A stretch of 64,000 nt of DNA from Merluccius polli. Lineage: Eukaryota; Chordata; Actinopteri; Gadiformes; Merlucciidae. Of this stretch, positions 1 through 12,013 are shown piece after piece. The stretch spans positions 33,180 to 97,179 of the forward strand of contig JAOPHQ010004332.1 in NCBI GenBank assembly GCA_030340625.1. The letters are read 5' to 3'. The translations under genes and the position numbers were made by a program. Numbering within the stretch: position 1 is the first letter of the stretch; each line of letters opens with the position of its first letter. A model generated the notes under the pieces. It searched no databases and was not told the DNA's origin. It worked only from the letters and a program-made list of their open reading frames with translations.

Positions 1-199
1 TTATTTGAAAGAGCATATGCATTAGTTATATTCTCAATATAATTTACAGAGCAATCCAAGTTTTTAGGCTATAGAGGAGACTAGGATTGGTTTGTGTTTG
101 ACAGGGAGGGGGGCGTGGCATCACGATGGTTGCGCTACATCGTGATGTCGGTCAGCCAATCACGATGGACGATGATATCGTCTATCGGCACAACCCTAA
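1..199 (-). mobile_element. hAT-like repeat fragment at the window edge
   Basis: The sequence read leftward from about 199 begins with the style of fish hAT termini (TAGGGTTGTGCCGATAG) and continues with short alternating ATCGTGAT and CATCACGATG motifs. It abruptly replaces the reverse-transcriptase coding sequence of the neighbouring LINE. The left end lies outside the window, so terminal repeats and target duplication cannot be checked. Family assignment is inferred from the terminus only. Confidence 0.35.
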
Positions 200-2048
200 C
201 CACCACCCCAGTCTGCCAATCCAGGGGCACTGCCCCCGATGTCCACGCGATGCTGCAGAGTCGTGTCAACCAAGACAGCCCCACAACATACAGGGCCTTA
301 AGGAACTCCGGGCGGACCTCATCCACCCCCGGGGCCCTGCCACCGAGGAGCTTCTTGACCACCTCGGCAACCTCAGCCCCAGAGATAGGAGGGCCCACAC
401 CCGAGTCCCCAGGCCCTGCTTCCTTACCGGAAGGCGTGTCGGTGGGATTGAGGAGGTCTTCGAAGTATTCCTTCCACCGATCCACAACGTCCCGAGTCGA
501 GGTCAGCAGCGCACCGTCTCCACCATACACAGTTTTGACGATGCATTGCTTCCCCCTCCTGAGACACCGGATGGTGGTCCAGAACCTCTTCGAAGCCGTC
601 CGGAAGTCGTTCTCCATGGCCTCACCGAACTCCTCCCATGTCCGGGTTTTTGCCTCGGTAACCGCCACAGCTGCGCTCCGCTTGGCCTGCCGTTACCTGC
701 CTGCTGCCTCCGGAGTCCCACAGGCCAAAAAGGTCCTATAGGACTCCTTCAGTTTGACGGCATCCCTCACCGCCGGTGTCCACCAGCGGGTTCGGGGATT
801 GCCGCCACGGCAGGCACCGACCACCTTGCGGCCACAGCTCTGGTCGGCCGCCTTAACAATGGAGGCGTGGAACATGGCCCACTCGGACTCAATGTCCCCC
901 GCCTCCCCCGGTACATGGTCAAAGCTCTCCCGGAGGTGGGAGTTGAAGCTCTCTCTGACAGGAGACTCTGCCAGACGTTCCCAGCAGACCCTCACGATAC
1001 GTTTGGGTCTGCCAGGTCTGACCGGCATTCTCCCCCACCATCGCAGCCAACTCACCACCAGGTGGTGATCAGTTGACAGCTCCGCCCCTCTCTTCGCCCG
1101 AGTGTCCAAGACATGCGGCCGCAAGTCCGACGACACGACTACAAAGTCGATCATCGAACTGCGGCCTAGGGTGTCCTGGTGCCAAGTGCACATATGGACA
1201 CCCTTATGCTTGAACATGGTGTTCGTTATGGACAATCTGTGACGAGCACAGAAGTCCAATAACTGAACACCACTCGGGTTCAGATCGGGGGGGCCGTTCC
1301 TCCCAATCACACCCCTCCAGGTCTCACTGTCGCTGCCAACGTGAGCGTTGAAGTCCCCCAGCAGAACGAGGGAATCCCCAGAGGGAGCACTTTCCAGCAC
1401 CCCCTCCAAGGAGTCCAAAAAGGGTGGATACTCTGAACTGCTGTTTGGACCATAGGCACAAACAACAGTCAGGATCCGTCCCCCCACCCGAAGGCGGAGG
1501 GAGGCTACCCTCTCGTCTACCGGGGTAAACTCCAACACACTGGCACCAAGCCGGGGGGCAATAAGTATTGCCACCCCTGCCCGGCGCCTCTCACCAGTGG
1601 CAACTCCAGAGTGGAAGAGAGTCCAACCCCTCTCGAGAAGACTGGTTCCAGAGCCCTTGCTATGCGTCGAGGTGAGGCCGACTATATCTAGCCGGAACTT
1701 CTCAACCTCGCGCACCAGCTCAGGCTCCTTCCCCACCAGAGAGGTGACGTTCCACGTCCCTAGAGCTAGCTTCTGCAGCCGAGGATCGGACCGCCAAGGT
1801 CCCCGCCTTCGGCCGCCGCCCAGCTCGCACTGCACCCGACCCCTTTGGCCCCTCCTGCTGGTGGTGAGCCGGCGGGAAGGGGGTCCCACGTCATCCTTTC
1901 GGGCTGTGCCCGGCCGGGCCCCGTGGGTGTAGGCCCGGCCACCAGGCGCTCGCCGCCGAGCCCCACCCCCAGGCCTGGCTCCAGGGGGAGGCCCCGGTGA
2001 CCCACGTCCGGGCGAGGGACACGTAGAACCATTTGTTGTAGTCATCAT
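200..2048 (-). pseudogene. LINE ORF: AP endonuclease plus N-terminal RT region, broken
   Basis: One reading frame runs from 2048 leftward. An N-terminal Gly/Arg/Pro-rich stretch precedes an exonuclease-endonuclease-phosphatase domain, recognisable from LALGTWNVTSLVG (start of domain, Asn), LLGDFNAHVG (catalytic Asp and Asn) and STDHHLVV (catalytic Asp-His). The frame meets a TAA at 693-695 and continues open in the same frame to about 200 with the linker that precedes RT in RTE elements (VPLDWQTG near the end). The product would nick target DNA and prime reverse transcription. With the single nonsense codon and the missing RT catalytic part this copy cannot move itself. The clade call is from recalled family resemblance; CR1/L2-type relatives are less likely. 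Confidence 0.75.
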
Positions 2049-2209
2049 AAGGGGTCTTCTGAGCTACCCTTTGTCTGGCCCCTCCCCCCGGACCTGTTTG
2101 CCATGGGTGACCCTACCAGGGGCATAAAAGCCCCCGACAACGGAGCTCCTGGGGGTCATTGGGACACGCAAACCCCTCCACCACGGTAAGGTAGTAGCTC
2201 AGGGAGGGG
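200..2209 (-). mobile_element. RTE-clade (Rex3-like) LINE, 5' portion, 3' truncated
   Basis: A non-LTR retrotransposon copy read on the minus strand. Its 5' leader occupies roughly 2049-2209, followed by the endonuclease and the beginning of the reverse-transcriptase region, which stops at about 200 against a hAT-like repeat. The left junction cuts the RT domain before its catalytic motifs. The 5' boundary at 2209/2210 abuts LTR sequence that is found intact elsewhere at 6037-6410, so the LINE lies inside the 3' LTR of the neighbouring element. Most LINE copies lose the 5' end; this copy keeps it and lacks the 3' end, which suggests later deletion or replacement rather than ordinary 5' truncation. 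Confidence 0.8.
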
Positions 2210-2583
2210 CAGCACAAATCCCACACTATAAAACCTGAAAGAAGACACGCCCCCCTGTTTTGCCAACCTGGCCATGACGGGGAAGCTCTGCGTGTGGTGA
2301 GTGCCTGTGTGTGTCTGTGCGGATGTATGAATGAGGCGAGGATAGGACATCCAAGTGTGCACCCTTGGTTGCGCTAACTCAACCGGGAAGGAAGAGGGAT
2401 GACAGCGGAGCTTTTAATGATTGTCTGCTGGGACGGGACAGGAACGGGGAATGAGTTATGAAATGTTTGGGTGTGTTTGTGCATAGCCCGCGCTGTTGTT
2501 ACGGTGCCGCTCCGTCACAGCATGCGTGTGTGCGTGTGTGTGTGTGTAGTCCGCGCTGTTAGTGATGGCGCTGCTCCGTCACA
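2210..2583 (-). repeat. Partial 3' LTR of the young Gmr1-like element
   Basis: 374 bp match the start of the 5' LTR (6037-6410) with no gaps and two substitutions that I could find, at a constant offset of 3827. On the minus strand it starts TGTGACGG directly after a polypurine tract. It ends at 2210 where the LINE leader begins, so about 446 bp of the LTR are missing. Two differences in 374 bp imply a recent insertion. Confidence 0.9.
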
Positions 2584-2600
2584 TTATCCCCCTCCTCTCG
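2584..2600 (-). promoter_or_regulatory. Polypurine tract
   Basis: On the minus strand a purine run (GAGAGGAGGGGGATAA) ends one base before the TGTGACGG start of the 3' LTR, the position expected for the plus-strand primer. It fixes the LTR boundary at 2583. Confidence 0.8.
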
Positions 2601-5567
2601 GAGGTTGACGATGTGCGGCAACCTGGAAAGGTAATCTGCAACCACGTTGGCCTTGCCTGACCGGTGCCGGATGGTGAACCTGAAAGGTTGGAGTGAAAGG
2701 TACCATCGGGTGAGGCGGCTGTTGTGGTCCTTCATGGAATTGATCCAGGTGAGAGCTCGGTGGTCGGTTTCTAGATCAAACTCCCGACCAAGCAAATAAT
2801 ATCTCAGGCTCTCCAGACCCCACTTAACGGCCAGGCCTTCTTTCTCCACAGTGGAGTACCTGGTTTACCGGGGCTGTAGTTTGCGGCTCAGGTAGAGGAT
2901 TGGATGCTCTTCACCCGGATCCCCTTGGGCTAAGACTGCCCCAAGGCCGACTGCAGATGCGTCCACCTGCACTAGAAACCTCTGATTAAAGTCTGGACTC
3001 TTGAGGACTGGGGAAGAACACAGGTGGGCTTTCAAGGTGCGAAAGGCTGTCTCACAGTCGTCGGACCAGGTGACTGGGTTCCTCTGATCCTTGCAGGTGA
3101 GGGCTGTGAGTGGTGTGGCAATGGTGGCAAATTGGGGCACAAACCGTCTGTACCAGCCTACCAATCCTAGGAAAGACCGTACCTCCTTCTTGGTGCGAGG
3201 GCGAGGGCAGTTCTGGATGGCTTCCACCTTATCCACTTGCGGGCGCACCTCCCCTTGTCCTAGTTGATACCCTAGGTACCGTGTCTCCTCCCGTGCCCAC
3301 TCACACTTAGCAGGGTTGAGTGACAAACCAGCCTTCTGAATCCTGCCCAGAACCAGTAATAGGTGTTGGACATGGTCCTCCCAGGTGTTACTGAAGATCA
3401 CCACATCATCCAGATATGCCGCACTACAGTTGTCACAACCCTGGAGGACTCGATCCATCAGTCTCTGAAAGGTGGCAGGTGCCCCATGCAGTCCAAATGG
3501 CATCACAGTGAACTGGAAAAGTCCGGCAGGTGTTCGAAATGCTGTGTATGGCCGGCATGCCTCCGCCAGTGGCACCTGCCAGTATCCCTTACACAGATCC
3601 AGGGTGGTAATGTACTTAGCAGCCCCGATCTTCTCCAGCAAGTCATCGATTCTCGGCATGGGATAGGCGTCAAACTCAGAGATGGAATTGAGCTTCCTGA
3701 AATCGATGCAGATTCTGAGTGAACCATCCCTCTTGAAGACGATGACCACCGGACTGCACCACTCTGAGTTGGAGGGCTCGATTACCCCGAGCTCCAGCAT
3801 CTCTTCCACCTCCTCCTGCAGCTTCCCTACTAGCTGTTGTGGAATACGATAGGGCCGTTGCCTGATTGGTTGCCCCTCCTTTAGGCGAATGCCATGCTCA
3901 ACCAGCGTGGTTCTCCCTGGCCTGGCAGCAAAGAGGGCAGGGGCCTCCTGAAAGATTTGGAGTAGCTGTGCCGCCTGCTCCCGTGGAAGATGTGTCAGCA
4001 CAGGAGTGGCAGTCGTGGCTAGGGTTTGTAGTTCAGCCCCGACTTCCTCTTCGCTGTCCACCTCCCTCACCAGAAAAACCTTCACTGGAGCCTGGATGGG
4101 ACGCTCTTTCCACTCCTTCAGTAGGTTCACATGGTAGGTCTGTTTTGACTTTTTCTTTTCTGGATGATGGACCTCATAGGTCACCGGGCCCATCTTGCGG
4201 ATGACGGCGTATGGCCCCTGCCATTTTGCCAAGAGTTTGCTGTTGGAGGAAGGGAGAAGCAACAGGACTTTTTGGCCAGGCTGGAATTCCCGGTGCCGAG
4301 CCTGTTGATCGTACCAGGTCTTCTGGCTTTTCTGGGCTTCACGCAGGTTGACCTCTGCCTCCCCCTGGTATCTTGCCAGCCGATCCCTCATCTCCAGCAC
4401 AAACTGCACGACCCCTCTGTCACCTGAAGTGGTGGCTGGAGCCTCCCACTCTTTCCGGAGGAGGTCCAATGGACCTTGCACATCCCAGCCATACAAAAGC
4501 TCAAACGGGGAGAAGCCGGTTGAGGCCTGGGGAACTTCCCGATAAGCGAAGAGCACGAAGGGCAGCCAGCGGTCCCAGTCCTTGCCAGTGTCGTCCACAA
4601 ACTTCTGCAGCATCCTCTTGAGCGTCTGATTAAACCTCTCGACCAGGCCATCTGTCTGTGGATGGTATGGCGTGGTCTTGATTGCTAAGATGCCCAGTTG
4701 TTTGTAGAGGAGCTGCATCAACCGGGAGGTGAAGTTTGTGCCTTGGTCCGTCAGGATTTCATCTGGTATTCCCACTCTGGAGAACAGCTGTACCAGCACC
4801 CGCAGAACCGCAGGAGCGGTGATGGTACGCAGTGGGAAGGCTTCTGGGAAACGGGTGGCATAGTCACACACCACCAGGATGTACTGGTGACCACCGCTGC
4901 TCTTCACCAGAGGACCCACGATGTCCATGGCGATCCTACGGAATGGAGTGGAAATGACAGGCAGAGGCTGCAAAAGCGCCCGATCAGATGATGTGGTGCA
5001 ATATCTCTGAATGTCAGTATACATGGAGGGCCAATAAAAGCGTGAACTGGTGCGAAGAAATGTTTTATGGCGGCCAAGATGCCCGGCCCAGGGAAGTGTG
5101 TGTGCTAGGTGCATGACAAGGGGTCTACAGCTAGCAGGGATCACAAGACAATACATACAATAAACCCTGATGAACAATAAATGTTGTTTTCCCCACATAA
5201 TTGTCCTTTACCCCTTCTACCACCTTAGCAAACAAATGTTTCAAAGTATCATCTCCCTGCTGCAATACAGACATATTCCCAGGTACTTCCCACATGGCAT
5301 CAGACAACACACTCTTTTTTTCAGGTTCTGTTGACCAAAGCTGCTTCTCAAAGCGGCGTTGACGTCGGGATTTTTTTAGCCCCTTAGTGCCACCCTCACA
5401 CAGACTACTGTCCAGGTCTGGAAGTGGTTGGACACCGGCTGTCGCCTGGGCTCGAGTAATCACAGGACAAGCAACTTTTACATTGACCCCCAGGTCCCCC
5501 TTTTCCCCAGAGTCATTTTGAACTGTCAGTTGTTTGTCCTGTAGTAAGTCCATGAGTACAGGAAAGT

Positions 5568-5590
5568 CCCATCCCACTTCTGACACCATA
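5568..5590 (-). promoter_or_regulatory. Primer binding site region
   Basis: Immediately inside the 5' LTR end the minus strand reads TATGGTGTCAGAAGTGGGA, a typical tRNA-complementary primer site beginning TGG two bases after the LTR. I did not assign the tRNA. Confidence 0.7.
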
Positions 5591-6410
5591 TGTGACGGGG
5601 TCCTCCCTTTAAACCGCTCAAAACTCAATCAACCAGGCGTAGTCGGAAGTTGTTATGTTGAATTGCTGAATTTTATTCACGTACCAGCCTCCCAAGTGGA
5701 AGTGGAAGAAAAGATTATTTACAAAAGTAAAGCACTAAGATGCAAAACAAAACAACAAAAAACCCTCAATTGACAAACTTCAGTCCAGCAGCTCATTCTC
5801 AGTGTTACCTCCTCTGTAACCCATCAAGACTGCCCGCGCAGGGCCAGCGCTGCCCCTTTTTAAGCACATAGCCCCTCCCACAGGAATATCAATTAACTCA
5901 TTTTCTACAAAAATACAGCATGTATAGCCACCAAACACAAATATACTTAACCAAAGATAACCTATTTCTTTTTAATTCATAGGTCCCCAGCTATATCCAG
6001 CCCAATTCATTATCATTCAATAATAAATCATAATCACAGCACAAATCCCACACTATAAAACCTGAAAGAAGACACGCCCCCCTGTTTTGCCAACCTGGCC
6101 ATGACGGGGAAGCTCTGCGTGTGGTGAGTGCCTGTGTGTGTCTGTGCGGATGTATGAATGAGGCGAGGATAGGACATCCAAGTGTGCACCCTTGGTTGCG
6201 CTAACCCAACCGGGAAGGAAGAGGGATGACAGCGGAGCTTTTAATGATTGTCTGCTGGGACGGGACAGGAACGGGGAATGAGTTATGAAATGTTTGGGTG
6301 TGTTTGTGCATAGCCCGCGCTGTTGTTACGGTGCCGCTCCGTCACAGCATGCGTGTGTGCGTGTGTGTGTGTGTAGTCCGCGCTGTTAGTGACGGCGCTG
6401 CTCCGTCACA
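5591..6410 (-). repeat. 5' LTR (820 bp) of the young Gmr1-like element
   Basis: On the minus strand it starts TGTGACGGAG and ends CCCCGTCACA, an 8-base inverted terminal match. Its first 374 bp recur as the partial 3' LTR. The inner end is followed by a primer binding site. It contains a TATA-like TTAAAA context near 5860 and an AATAAA near 5680 on the minus strand, consistent with promoter and polyadenylation functions. Its outer end interrupts the gag of another Gmr1-like copy. Confidence 0.85.
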
Positions 6411-7382
6411 GCCTTACAGGATGCACACCATCTGTCGAAGAGGATCTCTTTCTCCCTGGCAAAGTCTATAAAACTTTGGGTTACCGTTTTCCTGAGACTA
6501 CGAAAACGCTGCCGGTAGGCCTCTGGCACTAGCTCATAGGCTCGAAGAATAGCGCTTTTTACCGTCTCGTACACAAGACTCTCTTCCGTGGAGAGAGAAG
6601 CACACACTTCCTGAGCCTTACCAGTTAGCTTACACTGCAGGAGTATAGCCCACACATCCTTTGGCCAATGCAGAGCAACGGCAATGCGCTCAAATGCACC
6701 AAAGTATGACTATCTCAGTCTCCCGAAAGATAGGAACCATTGGCACATTCTTACGTACGTCAAAGACGTTATCAGGATCTGACGGTGATCGCCTACCAGA
6801 GATAGAAGCGTCGGCTTCACTCTTCTGTAACTCTAACTGGCGCATCCTAACAGCTGTTTCTGACTCCAATTTCTTTACCTCCAACTCTGACTCAAATTCC
6901 AACTTCTTCAGTTCAAACTCTCTCCGGAGTTGAAACTCTCGCTCCTCCTTCCTATCCTGCGTCTCCTGCTGAAGACCAGCTACACGCATTTTCACCCGGG
7001 CACTTGCCATAGAACCCGAAGATACAGAGAGTGGCTCAAACCGTGGCATTGTGTACGGTTTTACCTCTTCCCCACCATCCTCTCTCCCTGGAGTAAGACC
7101 ACCAGGCTGAGGCTCAATCACCTTTTCCTGTCTCTCATCCGAGGACACGGCTGCCGTAGCCCCAGCTATCGCACCAGGTGACTCCTCCAAAACCTGTGAG
7201 GCAAGAATTCCCCTCTCTACCAATCCTATTAAAAGGACCGCCTTCAGTTTCTTCTTAATAAGTGACCTTCACACAGATATACCGTAGTACTCGGCAATGG
7301 TACACAAATCATCCTTCCTACAGCCATCAATCTGACTTAAAGTAGGATGAGCCACAAACTCTTCTATGCTAAATACTGCCAT
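6411..7382 (-). pseudogene. Older Gmr1-like gag, interrupted
   Basis: Minus-strand gag starting at ATG 7382. It has an N-terminal helical region (start MAVFSIEEFVAHPTL), an in-frame TGA near 7270, a Glu/Lys-rich coiled-coil stretch (about 7000-6800), then after a frameshift near 6690 a capsid with the motif RAYELVPEAYRQRFR and LFDRWCASC. It stops at 6410, where the LTR of the young element begins. The capsid matches the SCAN-like gag of Gmr1 elements and is clearly homologous to the gag at 54316-61176. It would form the particle shell; the breaks make it non-functional. Confidence 0.8.
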
Positions 7383-8072
<690 letters not shown>

Positions 8073-8090
8073 ATCCCGGACGAGCCCCCA
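8073..8090 (-). promoter_or_regulatory. tRNA-Pro-type primer binding site
   Basis: The minus strand carries TGGGGGCTCGTCCGGGAT, the 18-base sequence known as the tRNA-Pro primer site in other LTR elements and retroviruses, two bases inside the LTR end. The third LTR element here shares its first 12 bases. Confidence 0.85.
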
Positions 8091-8092
8091 CT

Positions 8093-8563
8093 TGTTACGA
8101 CCCCAAATAGTATCCAGGGGGATCAGGGGTGTAACAAAGAACGTTTTGTTTCCGGGGGGACAAGGAGGAGACACCGACAGAGGTAACGGTTAACAAAAAA
8201 GATTTATTGATGTAGGCCTTTCAAATAACTGAGAACCACTTTCCCAAAAGGGGAGAGCACAAAACAAACTGCGACTACAACCAAACTAACAGTAGTAGAT
8301 TACTACTCAACCACAAGATCACACGAGATCTCAATTTCAACGGCACTCTGTTCGCTAGCTGCCACACACGCATGGATCAACTGCTCAATGGCACACTGGC
8401 CCCGTGTGCCTGTCTGCTCCCAGCTTATATAGTCATCAGGTGACCAGGTGTACTCCATTTCCTGATTGCTAGGGTTGCAATCAGCAAGGGTTGGAAGGAC
8501 ATCAATCTGGGGAGAAACAGTGAAACACAAACACAACCCAAACACAACACTACGTCCGTAACA
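8093..8563 (-). repeat. 5' LTR (471 bp) of the older Gmr1-like element
   Basis: Minus strand starts TGTTACGGACG and ends GGTCGTAACA, so TGTTAC and GTAACA form the inverted ends. The primer site follows directly. No matching 3' LTR is present in the window. The outer end abuts a long TA microsatellite, so the target duplication cannot be read. Confidence 0.8.
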
Positions 8564-8564
8564 T

Positions 8565-8565
8565 A

Positions 8566-8659
<94 letters not shown>
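8565..8659. repeat. (TA)n microsatellite followed by poly-T
   Basis: About 40 TA units followed by about 14 T, at the outer edge of the LTR. Confidence 0.95.
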
Positions 8660-8660
<1 letters not shown>

Positions 8661-8898
8661 AATTTCTCTAAGGAGTAGGTGACCTTAACACCTGTACTAT
8701 GTTAGTGTAATACAACCAAGAAAATATAAATTGCTATTGAGAACACAGACACACTTGCCCACACACACACAAACACAGACACACACACACACACACACAC
8801 ACACAGCACCCTGGGATGCCAGAACAGCATCTTTTCTATGAGTTGCTGTAATTGTCAAATATTTCACCTCAATAGATGGTCGTTACACACAGCAGTCA

Positions 8899-8950
<52 letters not shown>

Positions 8951-9480
8951 CGCGCGCGTGTGTGAGAGTGTGTGAATGCGCACATGGTACACCCTGTTCT
9001 GCATACATCAGCATCTCACACAATGTGTTGCGTGTGTGTCCAGCGTTCCCTGAATGACATATCGCTCCTGCATGTTGTCCATGTGGTGCTGCAAGCCTGA
9101 TCACACATGAATGGTTGTGTATGTATTCTGTGTGTGCGTGCTTGCGTGTGTTTGTGTGCGTGTGTTCCTTTGCGCTGTTTTTTGAACACACACACACTCA
9201 CATTAGCACCGACACACAAACACACACACATACACACGGACCCACCACACACTCACACCGACATACACAAATGCATACGCATGCAGCACGCACACACAAA
9301 CAAACGCACGCACACACACACACACACACCCTTAGCCCTGCGGTGGTGGGAGTCACCAGGAATGGAGGCCGCAGGGGGATGCTAAACATATTTATTCGGA
9401 GAGAAGAACAAACTAAAAACAGCCCGGGGAGAGAGAGAGAGAGAGAGAGCCAGAGCGAATACTGAGGAACAACAAGAAGC

Positions 9481-9516
<36 letters not shown>

Positions 9517-10768
9517 ATGAGAGGAGTGATTTTAAGAGCCAATCACTGTTGCTGTAGCTGTTTTTGTTATTTGACCAATATATTTTGCTGCTGTTATTTA
9601 TTTAAAACATATGTAAACAGAACATGGCCCTAGGTCTTTGAGAACCAGAGCGAGACTATTTGATGATTAAGACGGAGGACCACAGATTGTAACCACACAT
9701 CTTAGACAGGAATACAGATCCTTGTTTGCTGATGATTAAACGTTAATTCAGGTGTTGTGTTTTGTTTCATCGTAGTTTGTTGAATTGTACCATTTTGTGT
9801 TGTGTTGTTTTCCACTGTAGTTTGTTGGGTTGTGTTGCACTCATGAAATTGGGATTTGGGGGATTTGAAATGCCCCCATAAAATAAAGAGTTAACTTTCT
9901 TTTTTCATTGGAGTCATTGAATCATGCAACATAGAAAAAAAAAGTACCGATCGGGCCAGTGCATTACAATTTGATATTTTAAAGTTGTATTTCTTTAAAA
10001 AAAAAAAGGGATGCATTGACACCATGCTCAAGTACTTATCAAAATGCTCAGATACCCAAAAACTAAAACCGTAACAAGGGCTGGGTACTGGCTACTTTTT
10101 AAGTTACCAAACACGGACCAAAAATGAGGTTGGCCTATCATGTTCGGTTCTGTGTGGCTGGCGTAGCTGTAAGTTTAACAACGCTAACTAAGTGCCTTTT
10201 GACTATGTTCAGGCGTGGCGGTTTTCTGGACATCACATTTATGTCACACTGCTGTTTTATTTATCAACAACCACACTGAATTAGTGCATGAGACACGTTA
10301 AATAAAATACAATCTCGAGTCTGTTAGCAATAACAGACTACTTTTTTATTATTCCTCACTGACGAGCGTACCGCTGAGAAAGGAGCGCTACCATTGCAAA
10401 GGCGCTACCATGTCACTCACCTATGTAGGGGTAATCCTGGAGCCAAATGTACCATTTTGGTGGGTGTGTTTATAAATAATATTATAATATTAGCATAAAT
10501 ATGCACAATGTTTACAGCTCTGAAATGTTGTGGAAATAAAATGCACGTATGTTTAATATAGTTCTTTAGTTAATTGTTTAAATTTGTCTTAATTTTAAGA
10601 CCATTTTTTGGGGGGGTTCAATATAAGTCAGTATGCATAAATATAAATAACATATTAGGTCCTATTCAAAATCAGCGCACTCACGATTGTGGTAACTTAA
10701 AATTGCATTATTATTCAAAGTACTCCAATCAGTACTTGGTATCGGCAAGTACCCAAAGCTGAGTACTC

Positions 10769-10770
<2 letters not shown>
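8660..10770. other. Gene-free stretch with dinucleotide repeats
   Basis: Contains CA runs (8760-8805), a GT run (8902-8946), mixed CA/GT DNA to 9330, and GA runs (9428-9450, 9480-9516). From about 10078 to 10760 the sequence begins and ends with GGGTACT-type motifs seen at the ends of some fish MITEs, but the arms match poorly. No coding sequence is supported. Confidence 0.6.
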
Positions 10771-10838
<68 letters not shown>

Positions 10839-11059
10839 AGAGACAGAGGCAGAGACAGAGGCAGAGACAGAGACAGGGAAGAGAGAGAGAGATGGATGGG
10901 GGGAGGGGGGAGAGCAAAAGAGAGAGAGAGGGGGAGGGATGGGGAGAGCGGGAGGGAAAGTGCAACATTCTTCCCTGGCTTCCGGAACAAATCTAATTTG
11001 ATCAAGCTGTTTCGCTTTGATAAGATGAGATACTCTCACCCAGAGAGAGAGCTAAAGTA

Positions 11060-11121
<62 letters not shown>

Positions 11122-11275
11122 GAGCAAGAGAGAGAGAAATGAGAGGAATGAGAGAAAGAGGAAAGAAAGTCAGAAAAGAGTGAGAGGGAAAGAGGACAGA
11201 AAGAGAAAGAGAGCATGAGAGAGAGGGAGGGAGTCAAGCATGAAGAAAAAAAAGAGAGAGAGAGAGAGAGAGAGA
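10771..11275. repeat. (GA)n and GA-rich microsatellite block
   Basis: An uninterrupted GA run at about 10771-10837, then AGAGACAG variants, a second GA run near 11062-11092, a (GACA)n stretch near 11092-11120, and degenerate GA-rich DNA to 11275. Ser/Leu-rich frames here are artefacts. Confidence 0.92.
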
Positions 11276-11511
11276 TCACTGCTGCCCAGGAGTGCATCCA
11301 GCCTCAGAGCCTTTCAGGACCTAGCCAAATGGTCTCCATGGTAACACAGGGAGCGCAGAGTTCTCGGTAGCCTACGTCATGACCAATATATCACACACCT
11401 CTACACACACACTTCTACATGCACAACTACACACACACACAACTACACACACGCAGGGTCTTATAAGGAGGGGGGGCGGGGGGTTGAGGATGTGATCGAT
11501 AATAATGCTGC

Positions 11512-11514
11512 TAC

Positions 11515-11558
<44 letters not shown>

Positions 11559-11618
11559 GTAATGATGGTTGTCATGGAGATGGTGGTGATGGAGGTAATG
11601 ATGGTTGGCATGGTGATG

Positions 11619-11680
<62 letters not shown>

Positions 11681-11880
11681 TCAGGGATGATGATGATAAT
11701 GATGATGATGGAGGTAATTATGGTTGTCATGGTAAGGTTGATTAGGGTTGATGATGGAGGTAATGATGGCTGTCATGGTGACACACTGGTGGTGGTGGTG
11801 ATGGTGATAACTGTGAAGGTGGTTATCATGATGATGATGATGATGGTTATGTTGTCATGGTGATGGTGATTGTTGTGGTG
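11512..11880. repeat. (GAT)n microsatellite with interspersed minisatellite units
   Basis: Two pure GAT runs (about 11515-11555 and 11620-11682) are separated and followed by units with the core GGAGGTAATGATGGTTGTCA, seen near 11553, 11599, 11710 and 11756 with small changes. The Asp, Met and Ile-rich frames are repeat translations. Confidence 0.92.
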
Positions 11881-11954
11881 GTGATTAGTGGTAAAAACCT
11901 TGAAATAAAGGAAACTTTCTCATCCATTCATTATTATTCTTTGTTCTCTCTTCT

Positions 11955-11956
<2 letters not shown>

Positions 11957-12013
<57 letters not shown>

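Larger units (their letters stand above)
2584..5590 (-). pseudogene. Gmr1-like pol: integrase, RT, RNase H, with gag and protease deleted
   Basis: Pol of a Ty3/gypsy element in the order integrase, reverse transcriptase, RNase H. An upstream piece (5628-5131) covers the pre-integrase region; after a frameshift near 5190 a 777-codon frame (5198-2865) carries the zinc-binding region (damaged: the final Cys pair is not seen), the integrase core (DIVGPL, LTDQGTNF, Glu in GLVERF), the integrase C-terminal part, then RT with YLDDVVIF and the first part of RNase H (VQVDAS). A TAA at 2865-2867 interrupts RNase H, which continues in the same frame to about 2600 (LETDHRALTW, ANVVADYLSRL). Gag and protease are absent: the primer site is followed almost at once by mid-pol. 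Integrase ahead of RT is the Gmr1 order, unlike most Ty3/gypsy. Confidence 0.88.

Noticed and set aside
126..1076. Plus-strand 316-codon open frame
   Set aside because: It lies opposite the LINE endonuclease frame, has no domain, and is explained by GC-rich antisense.
11492..11863. Poly-Asp/Met frame over the GAT repeat
   Set aside because: Pure trinucleotide repeat translation without start context or neighbours.
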